A stretch of DNA of 64,000 bases from an uncultured Saprospiraceae bacterium (GTDB lineage: Bacteria; Bacteroidota; Bacteroidia; Chitinophagales; Saprospiraceae), in NCBI GenBank assembly GCA_937959115.1, contig CALGAW010000011.1:62001-126000 (forward strand), in the 5' to 3' direction. Below are positions 54,753-63,296 of this stretch, in pieces. The notes beneath the pieces were generated by a model. That model was not told the origin of the DNA, searched no databases, and worked only from the letters and a program-made list of their open reading frames with translations. The translations under genes and the position numbers were made by a program. Each line of letters opens with the position of its first letter. Position 1 is the stretch's first letter.

Positions 54753-55982
54753 ATGAAGTCTAGGATTTTTATACCTCTAGCAATATTATGTCTTGTGAGC
54801 TGTCTTTCAGCCCAGACCCCACTTGATATTTCCATTGAAAACATGGAACAAGAGTTAGAGGCACTTCACCTAAAAGAAGCAGATATTCTTGTTAAATTAG
54901 AAAAACATAAATTGGATCGAGTTCAACACGACCTTGACTTGGTTGGTTATCCTGTTGTTTCAAATGACAAATGTGATGTTGTTAAGCACTCTGCAATGGT
55001 TATGTGTTACAATGAGCAACACGAACAGCCGAATTGGGTAGCCCACATCATCACTCCTGAAGTCTTAGATGGAAATTTGAATCGGACGAATGACTTTCGT
55101 GAAGACCACAAAATACCCTCTGGTTCTGCTACAAAAGACGATTACTGGTTTTCTGGTTATGACAGAGGCCACATTGCGCCTTCGGCTGATTTTCGGTGGT
55201 CAGCAGATGCGATAAGTGAATCCTATTATTATTCAAACATGAGTCCACAGTTGGCAGAGCTCAATCGTGAGCGTTGGGCAGAGCTTGAAGGGTTTGGACG
55301 ATCTTTTGTTGCAGATGAGAAAGAACAGTTATACGTAGTCGCTTCCGGTGTTTTACATGATAGTTTGAAGCAAATTGGAGATAACGGGGTGTCTGTTCCT
55401 CAACAATATTACAAGATATTCCTTGATGTAGCTGGCCCAGATAAAAAAGGCATTGGCTTTCTCCTAGGAAACCGATCGTGTGAGTATCCTCTTATAAGTT
55501 ACGCCGTGTCCATTGACTCCATCGAGCAATTGACTGGTATCAACTTCTTTCCCAAACTGGATGCTGCATTAGAGCAAGAAGTTGAAGCCAACTTTGACTT
55601 TAATGCATGGCAAAAGGCAGATCCTCAAGAGGTTGTAGCGGATGTTGCTCCGATGCCTCCACCATTGCCTAAAGGCTTGTTCAATACCGTTCAGGCTAGA
55701 CTGTATATTGGTGAAACGGTAACTGTTTGTGGGACAGTTGTAGCTACAAAATTCAGTAGAAAATCTGGCGCTACTTTTTTAAATCTAGACAAAAAATTCC
55801 CAAACCAAATATTCAGCGCTTCCATCTGGGAGTCCAATCGAACAAACTTTAGCTATGCACCCGAAAATGAACTGCTCGGTAAAAAAGTCTGCCTGACGGG
55901 TAAAATCTCTTCCTATCAAGGAAATCCTACTATGGAATTGGTAAATGAGAAGAAGGTGGTTGTCTTGGATCAAGATTACTAA
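54753..55982 (+). CDS. Secreted DNA/RNA non-specific endonuclease with OB-like C-terminal domain
   Basis: 409 residues from the ATG at 54753 (the frame opens at 54732, but the signal peptide MKSRIFIPLAILCLVSCLSA begins here). A coiled-coil-like helix (about 28-58) is followed by the NUC domain with the ββα-metal motif DRGH (137-140, His140) in GYDRGHIAPSADFRW and SNMSPQ…LNRERW. Residues about 315-409 form an OB-fold-like domain (TVCGTVVATKF, GKKVCLTGKISSYQGN). Secreted nucleases of this sort degrade external nucleic acids. No inhibitor gene is adjacent. Confidence 0.88.
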   Translation: MKSRIFIPLAILCLVSCLSAQTPLDISIENMEQELEALHLKEADILVKLEKHKLDRVQHDLDLVGYPVVSNDKCDVVKHSAMVMCYNEQHEQPNWVAHIITPEVLDGNLNRTNDFREDHKIPSGSATKDDYWFSGYDRGHIAPSADFRWSADAISESYYYSNMSPQLAELNRERWAELEGFGRSFVADEKEQLYVVASGVLHDSLKQIGDNGVSVPQQYYKIFLDVAGPDKKGIGFLLGNRSCEYPLISYAVSIDSIEQLTGINFFPKLDAALEQEVEANFDFNAWQKADPQEVVADVAPMPPPLPKGLFNTVQARLYIGETVTVCGTVVATKFSRKSGATFLNLDKKFPNQIFSASIWESNRTNFSYAPENELLGKKVCLTGKISSYQGNPTMELVNEKKVVVLDQDY

Positions 55983-56010
55983 ACTTCCACTGAACATAAG
56001 CTATTCTATC

Positions 56011-56628
56011 TTATTTTGAAGCAAAAATCCGCTTATTATTAATTGTCTCTCCCTGTATAACCCATCCTTTTAGGATAGAAAGTTGTTCTTTTTTCATGTA
56101 GGTATAGTTGCCGTCTTTTAAATATCCGTAAAACAAATCGCTGGAGGAATCTTCTTGATTAACAATATATTCTGGAATAACATCGATTTCATCAATTGAG
56201 GAATTGTTCCTACCAATTACCTCGATAGTTGGAAAATACTCGAATTCAGATATCTCAAACCGTTTAAATGCCTCCACAACTGCTAGTGTCAACTCCAGGT
56301 CTTCCTCAGAATGGCTCATCAACTTTTCATACAAAACGTCCTCTAGAGTGGTGCCAAACTTCTTGTATGCTGTGCTTATGTCTATCGTACGTACTTTTTG
56401 ACTTGGTGTGGAAGACATTTCATCTACTAAACTTATAAATAATTGATCGTCTAGCATTGTCAGCAACCCTAAGTTGACCAGTTCTAGTTGTTTTCTGATG
56501 GTTTTGATATCTACTTGCTCCGCCTTTATAGTATCATCTGATTGTTGAATGATTGTTGATCTCTTCTGCTTCTGACAGCCAAGGATTACTAGAAAGAACA
56601 AAGCAGTTACTAATGATATATTTTTCAT
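56011..56628 (-). CDS. Putative lipoprotein, function unknown
   Basis: 205 residues with a lipoprotein signal ending in ILGC (MKNISLVTALFFLVILGC, Cys18). The body is charged and mostly helical, with no recognised motif. The gene is convergent with the endonuclease at 54753 (29 bases between the stops). Function unknown. Confidence 0.72.
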   Translation of the reverse strand: MKNISLVTALFFLVILGCQKQKRSTIIQQSDDTIKAEQVDIKTIRKQLELVNLGLLTMLDDQLFISLVDEMSSTPSQKVRTIDISTAYKKFGTTLEDVLYEKLMSHSEEDLELTLAVVEAFKRFEISEFEYFPTIEVIGRNNSSIDEIDVIPEYIVNQEDSSSDLFYGYLKDGNYTYMKKEQLSILKGWVIQGETINNKRIFASK

Positions 56629-56878
56629 GATATTAAGTTTTATACCCTCAATTTAAGGCTACAAACAACAGGATACTGAGATGAATGGTCAACGGACAAA
56701 AGCTGTGGACAAACGATCCATTTCTATTGACGAAAAATTTAGGTGCAAGTATGCATAATCAGGGTTTAAACAAAGTGATTGAACTTTTTCTCAGTTATTC
56801 CTGTTATAATGAAAAGGTCTGTTAAGTACTACTTATCAGTAATATTGACTTGAATGTATTTCTTCCCATTTATTTCAT

Positions 56879-56886
56879 TACCTTTG
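56879..56886 (+). promoter_or_regulatory. Possible -7 box of the cold-shock gene
   Basis: TACCTTTG followed by C matches TAnnTTTG exactly. It would give a leader of about 95 bases. The -33 position has no clear TTTG; TTG occurs at 56845-56847 and 56850-56852, which is further away than usual. Confidence 0.45.
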
Positions 56887-56942
56887 CAACAAAGAGTTAT
56901 TTTCATCTTTAATGTAATACGTTTGATACAGAACCATTGGAA

Positions 56943-56974
56943 TAGTGATAATGACATCTTATGTTTTATCACTA
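56943..56974 (+). promoter_or_regulatory. Leader hairpin just before the cold-shock start codon
   Basis: TAGTGATAA (56943-56951) pairs perfectly with TTATCACTA (56966-56974) around a 14-base loop. The stem ends 11 bases before the ATG at 56986, leaving only AAAAAATATAA between. It is well placed to control ribosome access in a temperature-dependent manner; no T-tail makes a terminator unlikely. Confidence 0.5.
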
Positions 56975-56985
56975 AAAAAATATAA

Positions 56986-57420
56986 ATGGCAGACAGTTTT
57001 AACAAAAAAGAACGTGAAAAAAAACGTCAAAAAAGAAAAAAAGACAAAGCTCAGAAAAGAGAAGCAAAAAAGTCAAATGATTCTAAGCAACCTGAATTCA
57101 TGTATCTTGATGAAAATGGAAATCTAACAACAGAAAAACCAGATCCAAACGTCAAAAAAAGAGAAATTAAAGTAGAAGACATTGAAATCAGTACACGTAA
57201 GAAAGGGAAATCTGATGAATCAAACTTCACAAAAACAGGTTTTGTGAAATTTTTCAACACTGAAAAAGGATATGGTTTTATTGTAGATAAAGATACCAAT
57301 GATAGTTTCTTTGTACACGCAGACCACCTAATTGATCAAATCAGAGACAGTGACAAAGTAACGTTCGAAGTTGGATCAGGGCCAAAAGGACCAATCGCAA
57401 CTCAAGTTAAACTGTTGTAA
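56986..57420 (+). CDS. Cold-shock domain protein with basic N-terminal extension
   Basis: 144 residues. Residues about 83-144 are a cold-shock domain with RNP1 KGYGFIV (94-100) and RNP2 SFFVHA (107-112) and end in QVKLL. Residues 5-30 are a lysine/arginine-rich stretch (EKKRQKRKKDKAQKREAKK). Bacteroidota commonly have such long CSPs with basic tails that add nucleic-acid binding. It acts as an RNA/DNA chaperone in the cytoplasm. A long leader hairpin precedes the gene and a strong terminator follows. Confidence 0.93.
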   Translation: MADSFNKKEREKKRQKRKKDKAQKREAKKSNDSKQPEFMYLDENGNLTTEKPDPNVKKREIKVEDIEISTRKKGKSDESNFTKTGFVKFFNTEKGYGFIVDKDTNDSFFVHADHLIDQIRDSDKVTFEVGSGPKGPIATQVKLL

Positions 57421-57453
57421 CAATAAAATAAATAGTGCCTTAGGGCGATCTAT

Positions 57454-57495
57454 AAAATTGTCATTAGAATCAAATTCTGATGACAATTTTTAGTT
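57454..57495 (+). terminator. Rho-independent terminator of the cold-shock gene
   Basis: AAAATTGTCAT (57454-57464) pairs with ATGACAATTTT (57480-57490), and the stem extends inward by TAGAAT/ATTCTG to give 17 pairs around a 3-base loop. T and TT follow. Confidence 0.88.
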
Positions 57496-57510
57496 TAGAG
57501 ATGATGCAGA

Positions 57511-57550
57511 ATTAGGATTTTTGGGATTTACATGATTAATAGGATTTTTA
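57511..57550. repeat. Dispersed AGGATT-type repeat
   Basis: ATTAGGATTTTTGGGATTTA followed by CATGATTAATAGGATTTTTA belongs to the same word family as 50597-50650 and 51892-51940. It lies just after the cold-shock terminator. Confidence 0.6.
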
Positions 57551-57786
57551 ACTGACTTGAACTATAGTCGGATTTGAGGCTCTCCAATTTGTCGCAATTA
57601 GAAAAAAACCAGCATGGCAGACATTGGTTTGAACGTCCATAATTTAGTGATGTCTGCACGTTACATCGAATAAAAAAGGGTGTTCGTAGAAAAAGCACCT
57701 AGTGACTTTCACATACGGAATGAATATTGTACATTGATTATGGAAAACCATAGTAAAAGAAATTTAAACTTCAAATAGTAAAAAGA
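57551..57786. other. Leader region of the small beta-barrel protein gene
   Basis: The rest of the 366-base gap 57421-57786. It holds an 8-bp inverted repeat, GCAGACAT (57617-57624) with ATGTCTGC (57650-57657), and no gene. Confidence 0.4.
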
Positions 57787-58011
57787 ATGGCAAAAGTTAA
57801 CGTAACTGGAAAAGTAGTTTACAAGGATATTGGTCTAGGATTTTGGGGAATTGAAGGAACTGATGGAAAAAATTGGTTGCCAACAAATATGCCAGAACAA
57901 TTAAAAATGAAGGGAGAAACCGTTGAAGTAAAAGTAAAGAAAATGGAAGGAATGGTAGGAAATGCCATGTGGGGAACTCCAGTTAAGATTGTTTCGTTTA
58001 CTACCGTATAA
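57787..58011 (+). CDS. Small beta-barrel-like protein, 74 residues
   Basis: MAKVNVTGKVVYKDIGLGFW opens a 74-residue protein without a signal peptide. The alternating strands GKVVYKDIGLGFWGIEG, WLPTNMPEQLKMKGETVEVK and the end MWGTPVKIVSF form an OB-like barrel pattern; small proteins with a WGTPxxI ending occur widely, but I know no function for them. It begins 30 bases before the subtilase gene on the same strand, so the two are probably cotranscribed; a ligand-binding or inhibitor role beside the protease is only a guess. Confidence 0.78.
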   Translation: MAKVNVTGKVVYKDIGLGFWGIEGTDGKNWLPTNMPEQLKMKGETVEVKVKKMEGMVGNAMWGTPVKIVSFTTV

Positions 58012-58041
58012 CCATTATTTTAAAAAAGAAATTATAGCATT

Positions 58042-59598
58042 ATGGACTTGCTCAATTATATTTACCCAGTCAGTTTTGGAATTTGTTTGTTTTCTCTAGC
58101 ACTTTGGTATTTCTTTAGAAATCAAAGAACTGCATCATCGTTGCTTAGCAAATCATTCATAGCATTCTTCCTTGTCTATGTTCTTTCGTTGGTCTTATCA
58201 CCCGCAACGACAGAGTATAAATTAGGGATTTTGTTTAGAGACTTAATTGTCTTAGGAGTTTCCACTCAATTGGTCAATGTCTTTAAGAATAACAAAAAAG
58301 CGTTTTTCGGGATATTAGTCATTCTCATGGCCCTGTTTAAATTCGCTTATTTCAAGGTGATGTTGAATTCTTACAACCAACCAACAACAAATAATACGTT
58401 ATCCGACAATCAAGACACCTCCCAAAACTGGGCTTCGGAAAACGGTGAATTGCTTGTTGACATCGCTGATGGACAATCAATCAACGCGCTATCTGATTTT
58501 CTGAAATCGCATAACATCAAGGCGAAAGTCGCTTTTTCAGACATCGGAAGCCCGGAAATGACTTCCTTAGACGATTACTATGTACTAGACTTGCCAGCTG
58601 GCGCGTCTATTTCAAAAATCAAACAAGAACTAAGTTCAACAGGGCTTACAGATTGGATTGAATTTAATGAAGTGATTAAGACAGAACTTACTCCAGGAAA
58701 CGACCCCGTTAAAATCAATAGAGAATTTGGTTTAGACGATCCAGACATTGGTAAGCTCTGGGGATTTGATAAAATGGAGTTAGACAAATTGTACAAGGTA
58801 TTAAGCAGTAAAAAGGTAAAACCGAAGAAAGAAGCATTGGTCGCTATTCTAGACACAGGAGTAGATTCTAAGCATGAAGATATAAATGCGAATTTTAAGT
58901 CGATCAATAAGCGATATGACAATGATCCACAAGGACATGGTACGCACTGTGCTGGGATTGCAGCTGCAGTTTCTAACAACAAGAAAGGAATTGCCTCTTA
59001 TGCACCAGGAAACAACTTTATGGATGTAACCAGTATCAAAGTCCTCAATCAATGGGGAATGGGTACTCAACGAGATATCATCAAAGGAATTTTGCTTGCT
59101 GCTGACCGTGGTGTTGATGTAATTTCAATGTCATTAGGCGGTCCTAGTAGCGATAAGTCCCAAAAAGCCTATAACGATGCTGTGCGATATGCTAACAAGA
59201 AAGGCGCAATCGTAGTCGTTGCTGCAGGAAATGAAAGCAAGGATGCCACTGGCGTATCCCCTGCTAACTGTAAAGGCGTTATCACTGTAAGTGCAGTCAA
59301 TCAGAAACTAGAAAAAGCACCGTTTTCAAATGAAGTTCAAAACCTGAAAATGGGTATTGCTGCTCCAGGTGTTGATATTTACTCTACATTTCCCAAAAAC
59401 CAGTACAAGGTGTTTAATGGAACATCAATGGCAACTCCATACGTAGCGGGATTATTGGGACTAATGAAGTCGCTTAATCCTGATATTACATCAAAGGAAG
59501 CACATAAGATTTTGACAGCTACGGGTATTGATACAAAAGATACCAAGAAGACGGGTAAGTTTATTCAGCCTGCTTCTGTTGTTGAGAAGATGCTTTAA
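58042..59598 (+). CDS. Membrane-anchored S8 (subtilisin-like) serine protease
   Basis: 518 residues. Residues 1-108 hold about four membrane helices and no cleavable signal. Residues about 134-215 look like an I9-type propeptide (ELLVDIADGQSINALSDFLK). The S8 domain follows with the full triad D271 (AILDTGVDS), H299 (GHGTHCAG) and S462 (NGTSMATPYVAG), and oxyanion Asn397. Membrane helices before the protease domain are unusual for this family. The active domain should face the periplasm, or the cytoplasm, depending on topology; I cannot decide. The small protein at 57787 sits 30 bases upstream. Confidence 0.92.
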   Translation: MDLLNYIYPVSFGICLFSLALWYFFRNQRTASSLLSKSFIAFFLVYVLSLVLSPATTEYKLGILFRDLIVLGVSTQLVNVFKNNKKAFFGILVILMALFKFAYFKVMLNSYNQPTTNNTLSDNQDTSQNWASENGELLVDIADGQSINALSDFLKSHNIKAKVAFSDIGSPEMTSLDDYYVLDLPAGASISKIKQELSSTGLTDWIEFNEVIKTELTPGNDPVKINREFGLDDPDIGKLWGFDKMELDKLYKVLSSKKVKPKKEALVAILDTGVDSKHEDINANFKSINKRYDNDPQGHGTHCAGIAAAVSNNKKGIASYAPGNNFMDVTSIKVLNQWGMGTQRDIIKGILLAADRGVDVISMSLGGPSSDKSQKAYNDAVRYANKKGAIVVVAAGNESKDATGVSPANCKGVITVSAVNQKLEKAPFSNEVQNLKMGIAAPGVDIYSTFPKNQYKVFNGTSMATPYVAGLLGLMKSLNPDITSKEAHKILTATGIDTKDTKKTGKFIQPASVVEKML

Positions 59599-59654
59599 TG
59601 AAGAGTTCAACAAGGGAATTTAGAATGTCGAAGTTTTAAGTACGGATTTTATTA

Positions 59655-61478
59655 CTAAAACATTTTCTCTAGTGCTCCCCAATAACCATCTACCTTTTTT
59701 GTCACCTGTGGATCTGGCACCAATTCAGGCGCATGATGTGGCTTCACTCTTGCATCTATAATAAGCGGTCCTGTGCATCCCCAATGCTTGTACTGAACTG
59801 AACTACCCACGCCATAAATGTCATGAGATGGATTGGATCGAGTAAAGGTCACCCATACAAAGTTATTGATTCCACCTGCTAGAAAGTCAGCATCATCACA
59901 CAAGACAATCAAAGGCAATCCAGTCAACTCTTGATTTTCTAAACTGTTAATTAGCAAACGTAACTCCTCTTCTGCTTTCTTTGGGGTTGTATACTTGGCT
60001 GCTGTTATACCAATCACGCCAGGCAATGCGATTGTCGCGCGTCCATAACCATCTGGTAAACGAAAGTCAGTCGGGAGCTCAGTCGATAAACTACGTAGTT
60101 TCGGACCACAGCAAGCAATGACGACTTTCGAACCAGTATTCCAGCCTGACCCCGAATAATCTAATGTGTCAATCGTTGTTTGTGTCTGGAAATGTAAATC
60201 TCGTCTCCAATCAATTCGTTCTAAGACATGTCTAAGGTAATCTGGGATATCGTGTGTATTCACATTGGTGTCATCCTCTTTGGCCGTTATGATAAGATAT
60301 TTGGCAAGCGATGTTTGACCCGTCCCAAGGATCCGATTAGCAATTGTCAATATTTCTTCTGGTTTGCGTGTTCGGAAAGGCATATATCGCTCTCTACCAA
60401 TTGCAATCAATAATGGATGAACTCCTGCTGCATCAACAGCATTTAGCTCAACCAGCCCAGGAAACTCTTGAGGCGTAAGTAACTCAACCAATTGGTGAAT
60501 CAGGTATCCAAAACTACTATCTTCTTGAGGTGGCCGACCAACTACCGTAAAATGCCAGATCGGATTTTTGCGATGATACACTTTATCCACCTTCATTACT
60601 GGAAAATCATGTGTTAGACTGTAATACCCTAGGTGATCCCCAAAAGGGCCTTCTGGTTTTTTAACGTCTTTTAGAATCGTCCCTGTGATGCAGAAGTCAG
60701 CATCAGAGGAAAGGGCGAACCCATTGACATGCTTATATTTAAAGCGTTTTCCTCCAAGCATCCCCGCAAAGGTCACTTCAGGTAATCCTTCTGGCAAGGG
60801 CATAATTGCTGCAAAAGCATGTGAAGGCAATCCTCCTACGAATACGGAAGCCTTAAATGGTTTATCCAATTGGTTGTACCGTGTGTGATGCACGCCAATT
60901 CCTCTATGCAATTGATAATGTAATCCGATTTCTTCATTTTGAACGTACTCATTGCCAGAAAGCTGAATCCGGTACATTCCAATATTGGATTTCATGACAC
61001 CTGGCTTATCGGGATCTTCTGTGTAGACTTGGGGTAAAGTGACAAATGCGCCGCCATCCATCGGCCAAGAAACCACCTGCGGTAATTGGTCAATTGTGGT
61101 TGTATGCTGCATGACAGGGCAGGAAAATCTTGATTTAGAAGGCAAGGCTTTTAATGCTGCAAACGGGGTTGACAAGTACCGTAATGGGTTTTTAAGTAAG
61201 TTCATCGGATCTGCTTTGAGCTCGATGACTTTTTGTACTTTTTTGATGGTGTCTCTAAAGATAAATTCTGTTTGCTCATGCGTCCCATAAAGATTAGAGA
61301 CTGCTTGAAACGGGCTTCCTTTTACTTTTTCGAATAAGATAGCAGGACCTTCCCGATCATAGACCCGGCGGTGTATCTCTGCCATTTCTAAATTTGGATC
61401 GACCTCCTGTTTGATGCGTAGGAGCTTCCCGTTTTTCTCTAGATCGTTTACGCAATCGCGCATGCTGTTATATGCCAT
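59655..61478 (-). CDS. UbiD-family decarboxylase
   Basis: 607 residues, as in the large Bacteroidota UbiD-like enzymes of menaquinone synthesis (also annotated as ubiquinone/menaquinone decarboxylases). It starts with MRDCVNDLEKNGKLLRI and has GREGPAI-like YDREGPAILFEKVKG, PEGPFGDHLGYYS (about 276-288, catalytic Glu pair region) and late GRDLHFQ-type motifs. UbiD uses prenylated FMN; no ubiX is visible in the window. The gene stands alone, facing galT across a 132-base gap. Confidence 0.92.
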   Translation of the reverse strand: MAYNSMRDCVNDLEKNGKLLRIKQEVDPNLEMAEIHRRVYDREGPAILFEKVKGSPFQAVSNLYGTHEQTEFIFRDTIKKVQKVIELKADPMNLLKNPLRYLSTPFAALKALPSKSRFSCPVMQHTTTIDQLPQVVSWPMDGGAFVTLPQVYTEDPDKPGVMKSNIGMYRIQLSGNEYVQNEEIGLHYQLHRGIGVHHTRYNQLDKPFKASVFVGGLPSHAFAAIMPLPEGLPEVTFAGMLGGKRFKYKHVNGFALSSDADFCITGTILKDVKKPEGPFGDHLGYYSLTHDFPVMKVDKVYHRKNPIWHFTVVGRPPQEDSSFGYLIHQLVELLTPQEFPGLVELNAVDAAGVHPLLIAIGRERYMPFRTRKPEEILTIANRILGTGQTSLAKYLIITAKEDDTNVNTHDIPDYLRHVLERIDWRRDLHFQTQTTIDTLDYSGSGWNTGSKVVIACCGPKLRSLSTELPTDFRLPDGYGRATIALPGVIGITAAKYTTPKKAEEELRLLINSLENQELTGLPLIVLCDDADFLAGGINNFVWVTFTRSNPSHDIYGVGSSVQYKHWGCTGPLIIDARVKPHHAPELVPDPQVTKKVDGYWGALEKMF

Positions 61479-61610
61479 ATTCCACTCGTTCTTTTAATTA
61501 CATAGATAACAAAAAAATCAGGAAATTGTTAGATTAATTGTGCGTTGATCATTATTTACGTTGTGGTCATTCCTCATTTCAAGGAATTGAGCATAATTGA
61601 GTTAACCTTG

Positions 61611-62633
61611 TTAGATAAACGTCCTTAACTGCTTAGCGGCTACTTCAGGTGTGATATCACGCTGAGGTTCTGCCATCATTTCATATCCCACCATAAATTT
61701 CTTTACTGTCGCTGATCGAAGTAAGGGAGGATAAAAGTGGATGTGGAAATGCCATTCAGGATGCCGTTCACCGTCAGTAGGTTGTTGGTGGATGCCCATT
61801 GAATAAGGGAACGAGCAGTCAAACAGTCGGTCATAGGCAGAAGTCAATTGCTTAAGGGCAATCGCTAAGTGCTTTTTTTCGGAATCGGTCATATCGCTGA
61901 CTAGTCCATATGGACGATTGGAAATGACTATAGTCTCATACGGCCAAGCTGCCCAGAACGGTACGAGAACAGTAAAACTGTCACTCTGATAAACAATACG
62001 TTCCTTCTCTTGCTGTTCGGTTGACAGGTAATCAGAAAGGAGTGTCTTTCCTTTTGAGTTGTAATAAGCTGATTGCTGAGCATATTCTTTTGAAACAGCG
62101 GTTGGTATGGACTGTTGTGCCCAAACTTGCCCATGCGGATGAGGATTACTACACCCCATCATCTGGCCTTTGTTTTCAAAGAGTTGAACGTAATTGATGT
62201 CCTTCAGTTTTCCTAGCACTGTTGTTTCAGATGCCCAACAATCGATAACGTTTATAAGCTCGATTGTAGGCAGTTGGCCCATTGCCAGATTATGTTGTTC
62301 GTGATAACAGATGACTTTACAGATCCCCTTTTCAGGTTTTGCCACAAGCAGATGATTGTTTGAATGCGCTGTTGTTGCAATATTTTGCAGGGCACTAAAG
62401 TCATTTTCGAAGCAATAGGTGCCACTGTAGTCAGGGTTTTGTTTACCGTTTGCACGTGTATTGCCTGGACAGAGATAACAGTTTGGCTCATAAGCATTTG
62501 CAACAGGTATTTCTGTTGACTCCGTTTTGCCTTGCCAAGGGCGTTTCATCCGATGTGGGGAAACAAGTATCCACTCACCAGTAAGCAGGTTAAGCCTACG
62601 GTGGGAATGATTTCCGGGATCAAATACCGGCAT
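61611..62633 (-). CDS. galT: Galactose-1-phosphate uridylyltransferase
   Basis: 340 residues of the HIT-like GalT family. Visible motifs are CYLCPG (Cys52, Cys55, zinc), the catalytic NPHPHGQVW (His-Pro-His near residues 163-167) and the late HPEWHFHIHFYPP. It transfers UMP between UDP-glucose and galactose 1-phosphate in the Leloir pathway. It follows the zinc-ribbon lipoprotein gene by 15 bases on the same strand, so they are probably cotranscribed. No galK or galE is in the window. Confidence 0.95.
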   Translation of the reverse strand: MPVFDPGNHSHRRLNLLTGEWILVSPHRMKRPWQGKTESTEIPVANAYEPNCYLCPGNTRANGKQNPDYSGTYCFENDFSALQNIATTAHSNNHLLVAKPEKGICKVICYHEQHNLAMGQLPTIELINVIDCWASETTVLGKLKDINYVQLFENKGQMMGCSNPHPHGQVWAQQSIPTAVSKEYAQQSAYYNSKGKTLLSDYLSTEQQEKERIVYQSDSFTVLVPFWAAWPYETIVISNRPYGLVSDMTDSEKKHLAIALKQLTSAYDRLFDCSFPYSMGIHQQPTDGERHPEWHFHIHFYPPLLRSATVKKFMVGYEMMAEPQRDITPEVAAKQLRTFI

Positions 62634-62648
62634 CTACCGAATTACTGA

Positions 62649-63209
62649 TTAGTGATATCCTTGATTGTGTGCGAGTTGCTCACCACATTTACCACAAGGG
62701 CCAATTTTCCCAGCACCACCAGCACATCCTTTTGGACATGTAAAGTGCCATACACCGGCAGCATTTTGTGCAGGTTCTGCAGCTGGGGGTGTGATCGCAC
62801 CTGCAGCTCCACCAGCGGCTCCGCCGGGTGCTGTTGTGATTTGTGGTTGTATGGTTTGCGTTGAGGTCTTATCCCCAGCATTTATTGTTGCTGTTGCACC
62901 TGGTTGATTTGCTCCTGCATGATATTCTTGATTATGAGCTAGTTGTTCTCCACATTTTGGGCAAGGACCAATTTTACCAGTTCCTCCAGCGCATCCTTTT
63001 GGACAAGTGAAGTGCCAAACACCCGCTGCATTCTGAGCAGGTTCCGGAGTTGGGGCAGCTGTAGGAGGAGGAACAGCACCACTAGGGTCTAACGTTACTG
63101 GAGGAGCTGTTTCGTTAACAGTTGTAGTTGTAGAAGAATCTGCTGAATCTGAACCACAGCTAACAAATACAAATAATATAAAAAGGAATAAAAAATTGTA
63201 CAATTTCAT
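62649..63209 (-). CDS. Lipoprotein with two identical-type zinc-ribbon-like domains
   Basis: 186 residues: lipobox FVSC (Cys18), then two copies of a 42-residue unit (about 56-97 and 145-186) joined by a Gly/Ala/Thr-rich linker. Each unit contains GVWHFTCPKGCAGG and PC-x-KCGEQLAHNQ, with cysteines C69, C73, C83, C86 and C158, C162, C172, C175. This spacing resembles the heavy-metal-binding YxCPxH…PGKCPKCGM domains. The two units differ at only a few residues, a recent internal duplication. It should bind a metal at the outer membrane. galT follows. Confidence 0.82.
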   Translation of the reverse strand: MKLYNFLFLFILFVFVSCGSDSADSSTTTTVNETAPPVTLDPSGAVPPPTAAPTPEPAQNAAGVWHFTCPKGCAGGTGKIGPCPKCGEQLAHNQEYHAGANQPGATATINAGDKTSTQTIQPQITTAPGGAAGGAAGAITPPAAEPAQNAAGVWHFTCPKGCAGGAGKIGPCGKCGEQLAHNQGYH

Positions 63210-63229
63210 GATGATATATTTATGAAATA

Positions 63230-63260
63230 CAAAGATAACAATAACCCTAATAATTACAAG
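63230..63260 (-). promoter_or_regulatory. Likely promoter of the zinc-ribbon lipoprotein/galT operon
   Basis: On the minus strand TATCTTTG (63230-63237) matches TAnnTTTG exactly, with CTTG (63257-63260, 3 of 4) at a 19-base spacing. The leader to the ATG at 63209 is about 15-20 bases. Confidence 0.5.
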
Positions 63261-63296
63261 AATATAATTGACAAGGAAGGGATCGTACTGATGAAA

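Larger units (their letters stand above)
56629..56985. other. Intergenic region and leader of the cold-shock protein gene
   Basis: 357 bases. No gene is supported. It holds a -7 match (56879-56886) and a leader hairpin (56943-56974), both listed separately. Confidence 0.5.
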
